Source: Novosphingobium jiangmenense (GTDB lineage: Bacteria; Pseudomonadota; Alphaproteobacteria; Sphingomonadales; Sphingomonadaceae). From it: 64,000 nt of DNA. Made by a program: the position numbers and the translations under genes. Each line of letters starts with the position of its first letter. The first letter of the stretch is position 1. The notes under the pieces were generated by a model that was not told the DNA's origin, made no database searches, and was given only the letters and a program-made list of their open reading frames with translations. This document shows, piece by piece, positions 41,687 through 50,829 of this stretch. Where the stretch lies: positions 434,001 through 498,000 of the forward strand of contig NZ_JADQDC010000001.1 of the NCBI RefSeq assembly GCF_015694345.1. Direction: 5' to 3'.

Positions 41687-44155
41687 TTACCAGTTGAACT
41701 TCAGCGTAGCGCCGAATTCGCGCGGGTTGGTCATGCTGACCTGTCGGAAGCCGGAGTTGAAGGTGCCGGCGATCAGCGAATCCACCGTGCCGTTGCCGAG
41801 GCCGCGCTGGGTGATGCGGCGCTGGTCGAGCAGGTTGCGGGCGAACACGTCGAACTCCCACTTGCCGTCGCTGGTGCGCACGCCCAGGAACATGTTGAGC
41901 AGTTCGCGCGACTGGTAGGTGTACTGCGCGCGTTCGGAATCGAAGCCCGGACGGTAGGTGAACAGGGCGCGGACGAAGGGCGTGAAATCGCCCATCGGAA
42001 CGCGCAGTTCGGTGTTGGCGGTCAGGCTGAAGTCGGGAACCTCGGCAAGGCGGCCATTGGCGATGCAATAGCTGACGTTGCCGTTACCGGTGACGGCAGG
42101 CGCACCGGTGCGGTTGGGAATGCCGGTTCCGGCAAAGTCGGTGCAGGGCACGCGGGCCTTGTCGAACCGCGCCTTGGTATAAGCCGCCGACACGCCGAGG
42201 TCCCAGTTGTCGGAAACGCGGCCGTCGAACGACGCCTCCACGCCCTTCACGGTGGCGTCGGCGTTGTAGTTGAAATCGAAGAAGCCGGTCGAAGGCTGGG
42301 CGGCGGGCGCGTTGTAATAGATGTCGGTGAAGCGCGACAGGAAGTTGTCGATCTTCTGGTAGTAGGCGGCGACCGAGTAGTTCACGCGCCTGTCGAACAT
42401 GGTGCCCTTGAAGCCGGCCTCGAACGAATCGGTCTTTTCCGGATTGGTGCGGATCAGGTCGTTGGAAATGCCGGCCGGCACCGCAACGCCGGTGCTGCCG
42501 GCGCGGAACGAGTGGCCATAGGCGGCGAAGACGTTGAGGTCCGGCGTGATCGCGTAGGAGATGTTGACGCCGCCGGTCACCGGCTTGTTGGTGTTGCGCT
42601 GCAGGGCTGCCGGGATGATCTCGGTGGGGCCGCTGTTGACGGCTCCGCTGAGCGTCAGCTGCGTGGTCTGCACGCTCTTGATGATCGAGTAGCGCACGCC
42701 GCCTTCGATCGAGAGCGGGCCGGAGCGATAGCGCAGGTTGGCGTTGAACGACCAGGTCTGGTTGTTGACCGGCACGTTGACGCGGGTCGCGATGCCCAGC
42801 GTGTTTGGCAGCGTGAACGGCGTGAAGCCGGGGAGCGGCACCCCGATCGCGGCGAACGGCAGATTGACCTGCGCGTTCGGGTTGACCGCATACCAGAACT
42901 GCGAGGCGTCCTGATCGACCACGGTCGTGCCGGTCTGCTTCGTGTAGAACGCGCCGACGCCCCAGCCGAGGCCCTCGGTGTTGTTCGAGGTCAGGCGCAG
43001 TTCCGCGGTGTCGACCTTGTAGGGCGTCACGACATTGGAATACTGCACATAGCCCGGCAGCGCGTTGGTCACGTCGAGATCGCGCTTGATATCGAGCTTG
43101 CTGAACTGGTGCGCACCGACAAAGGCGAGCGTTGCTCCGCCCAGATCGTAATCGAGGTTGAGATTGACGATGTGCGACTTGTTGATGTTGCGGAACACCC
43201 CGTCCTGGACCGAGGCGTAGTCACCCGGCGTCAGCGCCGGCCCCGAGCTTGCGGTCGTATCGGGAATGAACACCCCGGCCAGCTGCGCCGGAAGATCGCC
43301 CACGCCCGGAACCGGAATGGTGAAGTACTGGCTGTAGGGATTGTTGCCGGTGCCGATGACCTGCTGGAACTGGCGATTGTCCGCTTCGAGGTACTGGTAG
43401 GTCAGGTAGCCGGTGAAATTGTCGGTCGGCTTCCAGCCAAGAGTGACGCGCGCGCTTTCGGTCGTGCTCTTCGACCGTTCGCCGCGGGTCACGTTATAGA
43501 CGTTGTTGAGGCGGTTGCCGTCGACCAGCGCGGCGACGCGGATCGCCAGCTTGTCCGAGAACGGCAGCGAAGCGCCCATCTGCGCGTTGTACCCGGCGCG
43601 GGTGGTGCCGCTGATCTGCGCATAGCCCTCGGGCTTGTCGAAGTCCGGGCGGCGGCTGGCGATGGTGATCGCGCCGGCCGGAGCCGACAGGCCGCGCAGC
43701 AGACCCTGCGGCCCGCGCAGGACTTCGATCTGCTGGACGTCATAGATCGCGGTATAGACGGTCTGCGCGTCGGTCGGGATCTCGTTGAAGTAGACCTGTA
43801 CCGCAGGCGAGGTGCCCTGATCGGGATCGAACGAGATGCCGCGCAGCGTGGTCGTGTTGTTGCGGCCGCTGACATTGGTCAGTTCAAGGCCCGGCGCCAG
43901 CTGCGCCACGTCCTTGACGTCGAAGATCTTGAACTTCTCGAGCTGTTCGCCGGTGGCGACGTTGACCGTCATGGCCACGTCCTGCAGCTTCTGCGACTGG
44001 CGCGTGGCGGTGACGATGATCTCGTTGGCCGGCGCTTCCTCGGCCGCCTGCGGCTGCGCGTCCGCAGCTTCGGCTGCGCTGGCGGTAATGGGCGACATGA
44101 GCGCCACAATGCTTCCGCCAACCAGCAGCGACAGCTTCAAGGTATCGAACTTCAT
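41687..44155 (-). CDS. TonB-dependent outer-membrane receptor
   Basis: An 822-residue TonB-dependent receptor. It has a signal peptide (cleavage near ASA-AE, residue 28), TonB box EIIVTATR at 45-52, and a plug domain with LRGISFDPDQGT, IEVLRGPQGLLRG and GAITIASRRP. A long 22-stranded barrel ends in an aromatic residue (TLKFNW). The start is ATG 44155 with GGGAGG six bases upstream; the longer open frame is not supported. Sphingomonads use such receptors for hydrophobic and glycosylated substrates. It is divergent from the Baeyer-Villiger gene and is the best uptake candidate for the island substrate. Confidence 0.94.
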   Translation of the reverse strand: MKFDTLKLSLLVGGSIVALMSPITASAAEAADAQPQAAEEAPANEIIVTATRQSQKLQDVAMTVNVATGEQLEKFKIFDVKDVAQLAPGLELTNVSGRNNTTTLRGISFDPDQGTSPAVQVYFNEIPTDAQTVYTAIYDVQQIEVLRGPQGLLRGLSAPAGAITIASRRPDFDKPEGYAQISGTTRAGYNAQMGASLPFSDKLAIRVAALVDGNRLNNVYNVTRGERSKSTTESARVTLGWKPTDNFTGYLTYQYLEADNRQFQQVIGTGNNPYSQYFTIPVPGVGDLPAQLAGVFIPDTTASSGPALTPGDYASVQDGVFRNINKSHIVNLNLDYDLGGATLAFVGAHQFSKLDIKRDLDVTNALPGYVQYSNVVTPYKVDTAELRLTSNNTEGLGWGVGAFYTKQTGTTVVDQDASQFWYAVNPNAQVNLPFAAIGVPLPGFTPFTLPNTLGIATRVNVPVNNQTWSFNANLRYRSGPLSIEGGVRYSIIKSVQTTQLTLSGAVNSGPTEIIPAALQRNTNKPVTGGVNISYAITPDLNVFAAYGHSFRAGSTGVAVPAGISNDLIRTNPEKTDSFEAGFKGTMFDRRVNYSVAAYYQKIDNFLSRFTDIYYNAPAAQPSTGFFDFNYNADATVKGVEASFDGRVSDNWDLGVSAAYTKARFDKARVPCTDFAGTGIPNRTGAPAVTGNGNVSYCIANGRLAEVPDFSLTANTELRVPMGDFTPFVRALFTYRPGFDSERAQYTYQSRELLNMFLGVRTSDGKWEFDVFARNLLDQRRITQRGLGNGTVDSLIAGTFNSGFRQVSMTNPREFGATLKFNW

Positions 44156-44382
44156 GTTTCCTCCCCGGTGATTGCCTTGCCGACGGGCCTTGCCGCCGGA
44201 TTCTGGAACAACGCGCCGAACGTCTTGCCCGGCCGGACACCGGCCAAGGACGGGTTGGCCGCTTGCGTCAGAGAGAATCGGTGGGTTGCCGGGGCTCGCC
44301 CCCTTGGCTGCACCCGAAGCGCAAACCGCGAGCCTTGGCATCCTCCTCTCCCCGATCGCAGACTGCCACGTCCTTCGCCGAA

Positions 44383-44398
44383 GTTAGTCATGACTAAC
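44383..44398. promoter_or_regulatory. Perfect 16-bp palindrome upstream of TonB receptor
   Basis: GTTAGTCATGACTAAC is a perfect inverted repeat without spacer, of the size and form of a TetR- or MarR-type operator, 228 bases upstream of the receptor start codon. It occurs nowhere else in the intergenic regions I inspected. Confidence 0.6.
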
Positions 44399-44430
44399 CT
44401 ACAAACGCGGAAGTGTCAAACCGCAAGCAA

Positions 44431-44450
44431 TCAAACGTGATCAAACATGA
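44431..44450. repeat. Tandem decamer repeat
   Basis: TCAAACGTGA is followed directly by TCAAACATGA, then TCAT. The one-turn repeat length suggests side-by-side binding of one protein on the same DNA face. Confidence 0.45.
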
Positions 44451-44475
44451 TCATAGGGCTGAGAGTTTCCCTTTT

Positions 44476-44505
44476 TGCGTAGGACTGTAGCTGTTTGGCC
44501 ACGCA
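44476..44505. promoter_or_regulatory. Long-dyad operator candidate, site 6
   Basis: TGCGTA-N18-CACGCA matches 11 of 12 arm positions, between the TonB receptor and the first Baeyer-Villiger gene. Confidence 0.6.
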
Positions 44506-44575
44506 TGTGATGGGCGGAGTGCGAGGCTTACTTGAGAAGCCGAAGCATCGCCATTGACAGGCGCACGCCCCACTT

Positions 44576-44591
44576 GTAAGTGTTCACTTAC
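44576..44591. promoter_or_regulatory. Short-palindrome operator candidate (perfect), first Baeyer-Villiger gene
   Basis: GTAAGTG-TT-CACTTAC, 14 of 14 arm positions, is the reference for this motif. It begins 17 bases after a TTGACA -35 box, so it overlaps the expected -10/start region and ends 19 bases before the start codon, the position of a repressor site. Confidence 0.7.
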
Positions 44592-44610
44592 TCAAACGAG
44601 AGGAACCGCG

Positions 44611-46543
44611 ATGTCGGCCACGAACTCCCCCCGCACGGCAAACCTGCCCATCACCGACCGGGAAAGCCTGAAGGCTGCTCTGCGGGACGCGAACCTGCCC
44701 ACGCTGCTCATGGTCTATTCGACCTGGGCGCAGGACCGAGCCTACCTCGACAGCTTCGCGCCCTATCTCACCGCCGCCTACGCCGCTGACGCGCCGAGCG
44801 ATGTGCCCGAAGCCATGGCGCAGGACCTGCGCGACCGCCTGTTCGCGCTGCTGACCTCGCCCATTCCGCCAGAGGAAAAGCCTCTCGACACCGAGTTCCT
44901 CCGCCACATGATGAGCGTCAGCGTCGGCGAAGACGTCGATCCCGGCCTGATCCCGGTGCTCTACGACCAGATGGGCTTCGAACCGCCGGTCGCGCGCAAG
45001 CACATCTCCGGCCGTCCGACTCCGCCAAAGGACTTCGACGTGCTCGTCATCGGCGGTGGCATGAGCGGCATTGCGGCGGGCATCAAGCTCTCCGAAGCGG
45101 GCTATTCCTACACCATCGTCGAGAAGAACGCCGAGCTGGGCGGCACCTGGTGGGAAAACCGCTACCCCGGCGTCGGGGGTCGACACGCCCAGCCACTTCT
45201 ACAGCTACTCGTTCGAACTGAACCCCGAATGGAGCCACTACCATCCCAAGGGGCAGGAAATTCAGGACTACCTCGTGGGCGTGGCCGGCAAGCACGGTGT
45301 GCGCAACCATGTCCTGTTCGAGACCCGCGTCACCGGCGCGGTGTGGGACGACGGCGCTGCCAAGTGGCGCGTCAAGCTGCTGCACAAGGACGGCACCACC
45401 AGCGAGAAGGCCGCCAGCGCCGTGCTCCTCGCCCATGGCGTCCTCAACCGCTGGTCCATGCCGAAGATTCCGGGCCTCGAAACCTTTGCAGGGCCCAAGA
45501 TGCACACCGCCGGATGGGACACCTCGGTCGATCTCAAGGGCAAGCGCGTTGCGGTGATCGGCACCGGCGCCAGCGCCGCGCAGCTCGCCCCGGCGATTGC
45601 CGACGAAGTCTCGCACCTGACGATCTTCCAGCGTTCCAAGCACTGGGTGCTCAACAACCCGGACATCAACGTCAACGTCAACGACAACGTCCGCTTCGCC
45701 CTGCGCGAGATCCCCCACTACAAGGAATGGTTCCGCTTCCGCGTCTATTGGTTCTCGGGCGACGGACTCTATGGCAACGTCAAGATGGAGGCAGACTGGC
45801 CGAACCAGGAGGTCTCGATCAGCGCGCAGAACGATGCCGTGCGCAATTACGCGCTGCACTATATCCACACCAAGCTGGCCAGCCGCCCCGACCTCGTCGA
45901 GAAAATCGTCCCCGACTATCCCATCTTCGGCAAGCGCATCGTGCTCGATGCCGATGGCGGCTGGCTCGATACGCTGGTCAGGCCCAACGTCACGCTGGAA
46001 ACGCGCGGCATCGACCATATCGAGAAGGACGCGATCGTCCTGAATGATGGCACCCGCGTCGAGGTTGACGTACTGGCGCTGGCTACGGGCTTCGAGATCA
46101 CCAAGGTCGCCGGCAATCTCGACATCGTCGGCAAGGGCGGCTGCCGCATCCAGGAGGACTGGGGCGAGGACGATCCCTACAGCTACCTCGGTGTGATGAC
46201 GCCGGGCTATCCCAACTTCTTCTTCGTGCTCGGTCCCAACAGCGCACCTAACCATGCTGCGGGCGTCAACATGGTGATCGAGGCGCAAATCAACTGGATG
46301 GTCGAGACGCTCGATCTGATGGTCGCCGAACAGGCCCGCAAGGTGGAGCCGACCATCGCCGCCTACGATGCGTGGAACGAGAAGGTCGCCGCGCAGATGA
46401 GCCAGATGATCTGGGCGCACCCGAAGGCCAAGAGCTATTACCTAAACTCGGCCGGTCGCAACATCATCTCCTGCCCCTTCCGCCTTGCCGACTACTGGAA
46501 GTGGACCCGTCATCCTGCGCGCGAGGACCTCACCCTGTCCTGA
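44611..46543 (+). pseudogene. Baeyer-Villiger monooxygenase (HAPMO-type), frameshifted
   Basis: The gene reads from ATG 44611 in one frame to about 45175 and continues in the +1 frame to 46543. A run of five G (45175-45179) interrupts GVGVD; the intact paralogue at 48171 has GTCGGCGTCGAC at that place, and removing one G restores a 643-residue protein. Features match the ~640-residue class with an N-terminal helical extension: FAD motif VLVIGGGMSGIA, GGTWWENRYPG, fingerprint FAGPKMHTAGWD, and NADPH motif VAVIGTGASAAQL. The enzyme would insert oxygen beside a ketone. A sequencing error in the homopolymer is as likely as a true mutation. Two operators precede it. Confidence 0.85.
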
Positions 46544-46604
46544 TCGCCACCAACCTCGGGCGCGGCGGCCGATCCGGTCGCCGCGCCTCTTTCAGTCCCG
46601 GGTT

Positions 46605-48035
46605 TCAATCCACATCCGGCCAGACTTGCGCGAAAAACGGGTTGGCCGCCTTGTTCGCATCATAGCTCGACTGGTCGATCATGCAGGTCGGGCACCAGTG
46701 GCCACCTTTCAGGTAAAGCCTCGGCGTCATCGCGAATTCGTGCCCGAGCGCGCAGCGGAACTGCGTGGGGCTGTCGGCATCATGCAACGCACCGAGGTGC
46801 TTGCCCCCACGGAACTCGGCGGCGGACCTGAGATCGTCGCCGGTCCAGTCGTGCTCGTGCTTGCCGGTGTCGTAACCGTGATCTAGCAGCGACACTTCGC
46901 GCGATGGTTGCCGAAACTCGAAGTCCGCCCAGTCGCGCGGCAGCTTCTCCCATGCTTCGCGCGATCCGAAGTAGGCGTCGATATGCTCGCGGTCGTCATT
47001 GGCGATCCAGTTGAGCGTGCCGCCCGGCCCCTTGGCGAGCTTCTCCATCCGGCTACGCCCCACGCCCGGAAACCACCGCGCGATCAGGCGCACCAGCGCA
47101 GGCATGCCCGCCACCATTTCGCGCGCCCAATCTTCCAGCGTTTCGGAGCGGAATGGCACCATTTCCTCAAGCCGGTCGGAATCGGCGTACCACTGACCGT
47201 GGAAATTGCGCGTGGCCGACCAGTGCGGGAGGTAGCTGGCGAAGGCCTCCTTCTGCCCCAGCGCCCGGGCGGTGATGCGCGCGAACTCGTGGTTCACCAC
47301 CCGCAGCTTCTCGCCCCCGCCGATGTTGTAGAACTGCTTCCAGAACGCCTCTGGCACCGCATCCTCGCAGGCGTTCGCCGCAAGGCGGGCCGAATCCCCG
47401 ACCGTCACCCATTCGAACACGCCGGCGAACGGGTTGTGGAAGATGATCGGATCGAAGATCTTCCACATGTTGGGATGCGCGATACCGGTCTGGCGCAGCG
47501 AGACCCAGCGCTTCAGCCCGCTCTGCGCGACGATTGCCTCAGCCTCGGTCTTGCTGACGGCGTACTGGTCGAACCGGCTGATCTTGATCGGATCGCCAGT
47601 CCTGCCCCAATGCACCGGCGCATTGCGATGCCCGGTCTGCGCCACCGTGCCGATATAGACCAGCGAAGTCGTCTCGGCCTGCCCCGCCGCCTTGATCGCC
47701 TCGACGATGTTGCGCGCACCGCCGACGTTCACCTTCATGGTCCGCTCGGGGAACTTGTCGGCCAGGGGCGAGACCATGCCGCCGATGTGCAGCACCTGAT
47801 CCACGCCCGCCACGCCTCGGCGCATGTCCTCGACATTGGTGAGATCGCCCCAGACCCACTCCACGGCGGGATTGCCATCGAAGCGCTTGACCACGGCGTG
47901 ATTGCGCTCTTCCGGGCGGACCAGGGCCTTCACCCGGAACCGGTCAGCGCGCCGCACCAGCTCTGCGAGCGTGGCGCTGCCCATGTTGCCGGTCGCTCCG
48001 GTCAGGAACACGGTCTTCTTCGTGCTGATCGCCAC
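46605..48035 (-). CDS. NAD-dependent epimerase/3beta-HSD-like reductase with C-terminal Cys/His cluster
   Basis: A 476-residue extended SDR. NAD(P) motif GATGNMG is at 13-19 and catalytic Tyr158-x3-Lys162 (YAVSK) follows, in an arrangement like 3beta-hydroxysteroid dehydrogenase/epimerases. After about residue 400 comes an unusual tail with Cys428, His432, His446, Cys448 and Cys451 (FRCALGHEF and HWCPTC), which looks like a zinc-binding knuckle. The start is GTG 48035 with GGAG 7 bases upstream. It lies between two Baeyer-Villiger genes on the opposite strand. It may oxidise a hydroxyl to the ketone those enzymes use. Confidence 0.82.
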   Translation of the reverse strand: MAISTKKTVFLTGATGNMGSATLAELVRRADRFRVKALVRPEERNHAVVKRFDGNPAVEWVWGDLTNVEDMRRGVAGVDQVLHIGGMVSPLADKFPERTMKVNVGGARNIVEAIKAAGQAETTSLVYIGTVAQTGHRNAPVHWGRTGDPIKISRFDQYAVSKTEAEAIVAQSGLKRWVSLRQTGIAHPNMWKIFDPIIFHNPFAGVFEWVTVGDSARLAANACEDAVPEAFWKQFYNIGGGEKLRVVNHEFARITARALGQKEAFASYLPHWSATRNFHGQWYADSDRLEEMVPFRSETLEDWAREMVAGMPALVRLIARWFPGVGRSRMEKLAKGPGGTLNWIANDDREHIDAYFGSREAWEKLPRDWADFEFRQPSREVSLLDHGYDTGKHEHDWTGDDLRSAAEFRGGKHLGALHDADSPTQFRCALGHEFAMTPRLYLKGGHWCPTCMIDQSSYDANKAANPFFAQVWPDVD

Positions 48036-48134
48036 TATTGTGCTCCGCCTGCAAAATCGCTCCCGTAAGTTCGATTAATTTCGCGATCCCGTCAACCGGT
48101 TCAATCGCGGCTTTACTTGCCCGCGCAATTTAAT

Positions 48135-48150
48135 GTAAGCGCCCACTTAT
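48135..48150. promoter_or_regulatory. Short-palindrome operator candidate, second Baeyer-Villiger gene
   Basis: GTAAGCG-CC-CACTTAT matches 12 of 14 arm positions and ends 20 bases before the start codon, the same placement as in front of the first Baeyer-Villiger gene. Confidence 0.6.
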
Positions 48151-48170
48151 AACGATAGGGAGACCGCCGT

Positions 48171-50099
48171 ATGGCCTCGATTCTTGCCGCAGAGCAAACC
48201 CGCTTCACCCCTCTGGCCGACAATGCCGAGCTTGCCCGGGCGCTGGACGAGGCCAATGTGCCGACCCTGCTCGCCGCCTACGTCTATCTCTCGCACGACA
48301 GCGCCATGCTCGAGGCATTCGCCCCGCACATCCGCCCCGCCTTCTCCTACCCGCCCACCGACATCCCCGAAGCGCTGGCGGATGAACTGCGCCTCAAGCT
48401 GCGCCACCTGCTCACCACCGGCGAAGGCCTTGCCGCCGGTGCCCCTGCCGACGCGCTGGTCCAGCGGATCATGTCGGTCACGGTCGGAGAGCCGGTCGAG
48501 GACGAATTCATCGAGCTGGTCTATGACCAGTGCGGCTTCCGCCCGTGGATCGACCGCAGCAAGCTGCCCGACCGGCCCGCACCCAAGGCCGGCTTCAAGG
48601 TCCTCGTCATCGGGGCGGGGATGACCGGCATGGCCGCCGCAACCAAGCTGCGCGAGGCGGGCTACGAGTTCGTCGTGATCGAGAAGAACGCCGAAGTCGG
48701 CGGCACCTGGTACGAGAACCGCTACCCCGGCGTCGGCGTCGACACGCCGAGCCACTTCTACAGCTTCAGCTGGGAGATCTGGCCTGACTGGCAGCACTAC
48801 CACCCGCATGGCGCCGACATGCAGCGTTACATGACCGGCGTTGCCGACAAGTACGACTTGCGCCGCGACATCCGCTTCAACACCACGGTCGAGAAGCTGG
48901 TCTGGGACGCGAAGTCCTGCACCTGGACGGTCACCGTCCGCAACGCCGATGGCACGAGCGAAGACCTCGTCGTCAACGCCGTGATCAACGGCCACGGCCC
49001 GGTCAACCGCCTAAAGATGCCTGACATTGCCGGTCTGTCGGACTTCAATGGCCCCGTCGTCCACACCGCCGCCTACCCCGCCGACCTCGATCTCAAGGGC
49101 AAGCGCGTTGCCGTGATCGGCACCGGGGCCAGCTCGGCCCAGCTTTGCGGTGCGATCGCGCCCGAGGTCGCCGAACTGACCGTTTACCAGCGCACCAAGC
49201 ACTGGGTCATCTACAACCCCGAAATTGCCCACGAGGTGAGCCAGGGGATGAAGTGGGCGCTCGGCAACATCCCGACGTTCAAGGAATGGTTCCGCTTCCG
49301 CGTCTATTGGGCGGCAGCCGATGGCCTGTTCTCGAACGTGCTCAAGGACCCGGCGTGGGCAGAAAACATGCTCGCCGTTTCCGAGGGCAACGAGATGACG
49401 CGCCAGTATGCGCTCGGCTACATGCAGCAGCGCTTTGCCGACCGGCCCGACCTGATCGAGAAGCTCACCCCCGATTTCCCGATCTTCTCGAAGCGCATCA
49501 TCCTCGACAACGGCTGGTTCGATGCCCTCGCCCGCCCCAACGTCCACCTCGAAACGCAGGGCATCGCCCGCATCCTGCCGAACGGCATCGAGGCGAAGGA
49601 CGGCTCGGTGTTCGAATGCGACGTGATCATCTGCGCCACCGGCTTCAACGTCTCGCAGATGGTCGGCAACCTCGTGATCAAGGGCGAAGGCGGGCGCGAG
49701 CTTGGCGAGGAATGGGGCACGGAAGACCCGCGCAGCTACCTCGGCATGTGCGTGCCGGGCTATCCCAACTACTTCCACACCGTCGGCCCCAACAGCGCGC
49801 CCAACCATGCCGCCGGACAGAACCTGATCTCCGAAGCGCAGGTCAACTGGATCATCGAGGCGCTGGACCGCATCAATGAATCCGGCGCCCGCGCCTTCGA
49901 AGTGAAGCAGGAGGCCTTCGACGCGTGGAACCGCAAGGTCGACGAGCGCATGCCGCAGATGATCTGGACGCATCCGCGCGCAAATTCCTACTACAACAAC
50001 TCGAAAGGCCGTGTCTTCCTGTCATGGCCGTGGCGCCTGGTCGATTTCTTCAATGAAACGCGCCGGCCCCAACCGGGCAGCTATCGCCTGATCGACTGA
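48171..50099 (+). CDS. Baeyer-Villiger monooxygenase (HAPMO-type)
   Basis: A 642-residue flavoprotein monooxygenase with an N-terminal helical extension of about 140 residues, as in 4-hydroxyacetophenone monooxygenase. The FAD motif GAGMTG is at 148-153, GGTWYENRYPG near 177 and NADPH motif GTGASS at 317-322. The Baeyer-Villiger fingerprint is FNGPVVHTAAYP at 292-303, with Tyr where the consensus and the first paralogue have Trp. It would convert a ketone to an ester or lactone. The start is ATG 48171 after AGGGAGA. A TetR gene follows. Because the first copy is frameshifted, this may be the only working enzyme of the pair. Confidence 0.9.
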   Translation: MASILAAEQTRFTPLADNAELARALDEANVPTLLAAYVYLSHDSAMLEAFAPHIRPAFSYPPTDIPEALADELRLKLRHLLTTGEGLAAGAPADALVQRIMSVTVGEPVEDEFIELVYDQCGFRPWIDRSKLPDRPAPKAGFKVLVIGAGMTGMAAATKLREAGYEFVVIEKNAEVGGTWYENRYPGVGVDTPSHFYSFSWEIWPDWQHYHPHGADMQRYMTGVADKYDLRRDIRFNTTVEKLVWDAKSCTWTVTVRNADGTSEDLVVNAVINGHGPVNRLKMPDIAGLSDFNGPVVHTAAYPADLDLKGKRVAVIGTGASSAQLCGAIAPEVAELTVYQRTKHWVIYNPEIAHEVSQGMKWALGNIPTFKEWFRFRVYWAAADGLFSNVLKDPAWAENMLAVSEGNEMTRQYALGYMQQRFADRPDLIEKLTPDFPIFSKRIILDNGWFDALARPNVHLETQGIARILPNGIEAKDGSVFECDVIICATGFNVSQMVGNLVIKGEGGRELGEEWGTEDPRSYLGMCVPGYPNYFHTVGPNSAPNHAAGQNLISEAQVNWIIEALDRINESGARAFEVKQEAFDAWNRKVDERMPQMIWTHPRANSYYNNSKGRVFLSWPWRLVDFFNETRRPQPGSYRLID

Positions 50100-50110
50100 C
50101 GAAACCGCAC

Positions 50111-50162
50111 CGGCCAAGCCGCAATTCTGCGCGCCATCTTGCGCAGGATCGCGGTTTGGCCG
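50111..50162 (+). terminator. Nested hairpin after Baeyer-Villiger gene
   Basis: Outer arms CGGCCAAGCCGC (50111-50122) and GCGGTTTGGCCG (50151-50162) pair with one wobble. Inside, CTGCGC and GCGCAG (50127-50146) form a second stem. It sits between the monooxygenase and the TetR gene and could be an attenuating terminator. Confidence 0.5.
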
Positions 50163-50175
50163 TATTCGCGGGGGC

Positions 50176-50829
50176 GTGAACAAGCGCATCCGTCTCCCGG
50201 CCCACGAACGCCGCGCGGTCATCCTCGGCAAGGCCCGGGCGATCTTCGCCCAGAGCGGGTACGAGGCCGCGCGCACGCAGGACATCGCGCGGGAATCCGG
50301 CGTGTCCGAAGCGCTGATGTACCGCCACTTCCCTTCGAAGGAAGTGCTCTACCGCGCGGTGCTGCGCGACGTGATCCGCGATCAGGACGCCAGCTACGAC
50401 AAGCTGGCCCTGCAGGAGTTCAACGGCCGCGCCCTGATCCGCAATCTCCACGCCTATTTCAGCATCGTCGTCGATCCGGCCGAAGTGCGCATTCGGGAAG
50501 GCTTCCGTCTGCTGCTGGCCAGCCTTGTCGGCGACACCGGCTTTGCCACGCTGGTCTATCGCCGCGCCAATCGCCTGATGCAGCACCGCATCACCGCAGC
50601 GATGCAGCAGGCGCGCGCGGCGGGCGAGATCGTCGGCAGGGAAATCTCGGTCAGGAACACTTCGCTGTTCACCGAACACGTCGGCACCGTGCTCAACGTG
50701 CTCGCCACCAAGGCCGAGCGTTCGCCCTATGAGGGCAGCACCGAAGACCTGGTGCGCGATGCGGTGTGGTTCTGCTGCCGCGCCGTCGGCTTCACCGACG
50801 AGGCGATCGAGCGCCACTTGCAGGACTGA
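50176..50829 (+). CDS. TetR-family regulator
   Basis: A 217-residue TetR regulator. The helix-turn-helix is ILGKARAIFAQSGYEAARTQ then DIARESGVSEALMYRHFPSKEVLY; a helical effector domain follows. The start is GTG 50176. It lies directly downstream of the second Baeyer-Villiger gene and upstream of the meta-cleavage operon. Because the 16-bp palindrome GTAAGTG-NN-CACTTAC occurs before both Baeyer-Villiger genes and has a typical TetR-operator size, this protein is my first candidate for its reader; that is inference. Confidence 0.9.
   Translation: MNKRIRLPAHERRAVILGKARAIFAQSGYEAARTQDIARESGVSEALMYRHFPSKEVLYRAVLRDVIRDQDASYDKLALQEFNGRALIRNLHAYFSIVVDPAEVRIREGFRLLLASLVGDTGFATLVYRRANRLMQHRITAAMQQARAAGEIVGREISVRNTSLFTEHVGTVLNVLATKAERSPYEGSTEDLVRDAVWFCCRAVGFTDEAIERHLQD

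Larger units (their letters stand above)
44156..44610. other. 455-bp divergent regulatory region
   Basis: This gap between the TonB receptor and the first Baeyer-Villiger gene has no credible gene. From left to right it holds a long untranslated leader of the receptor, a perfect 16-bp palindrome (44383-44398), tandem decamers (44431-44450), a long dyad (44476-44505), a consensus-like -35 TTGACA (44554-44559) and the best short palindrome (44576-44591). Confidence 0.7.

Noticed and set aside
44172..44440. Short open frames in the TonB receptor/Baeyer-Villiger gap
   Set aside because: No ribosome-binding site or protein-like composition; the region is better explained as regulatory DNA.
48060..48110. 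Possible long-dyad site before the second Baeyer-Villiger gene (CGTA at 48064; TCGCGA-N18-TCGCGG at 48081)
   Set aside because: The arms do not match TGCGTA/TACGCA; only the short palindrome is convincing there.
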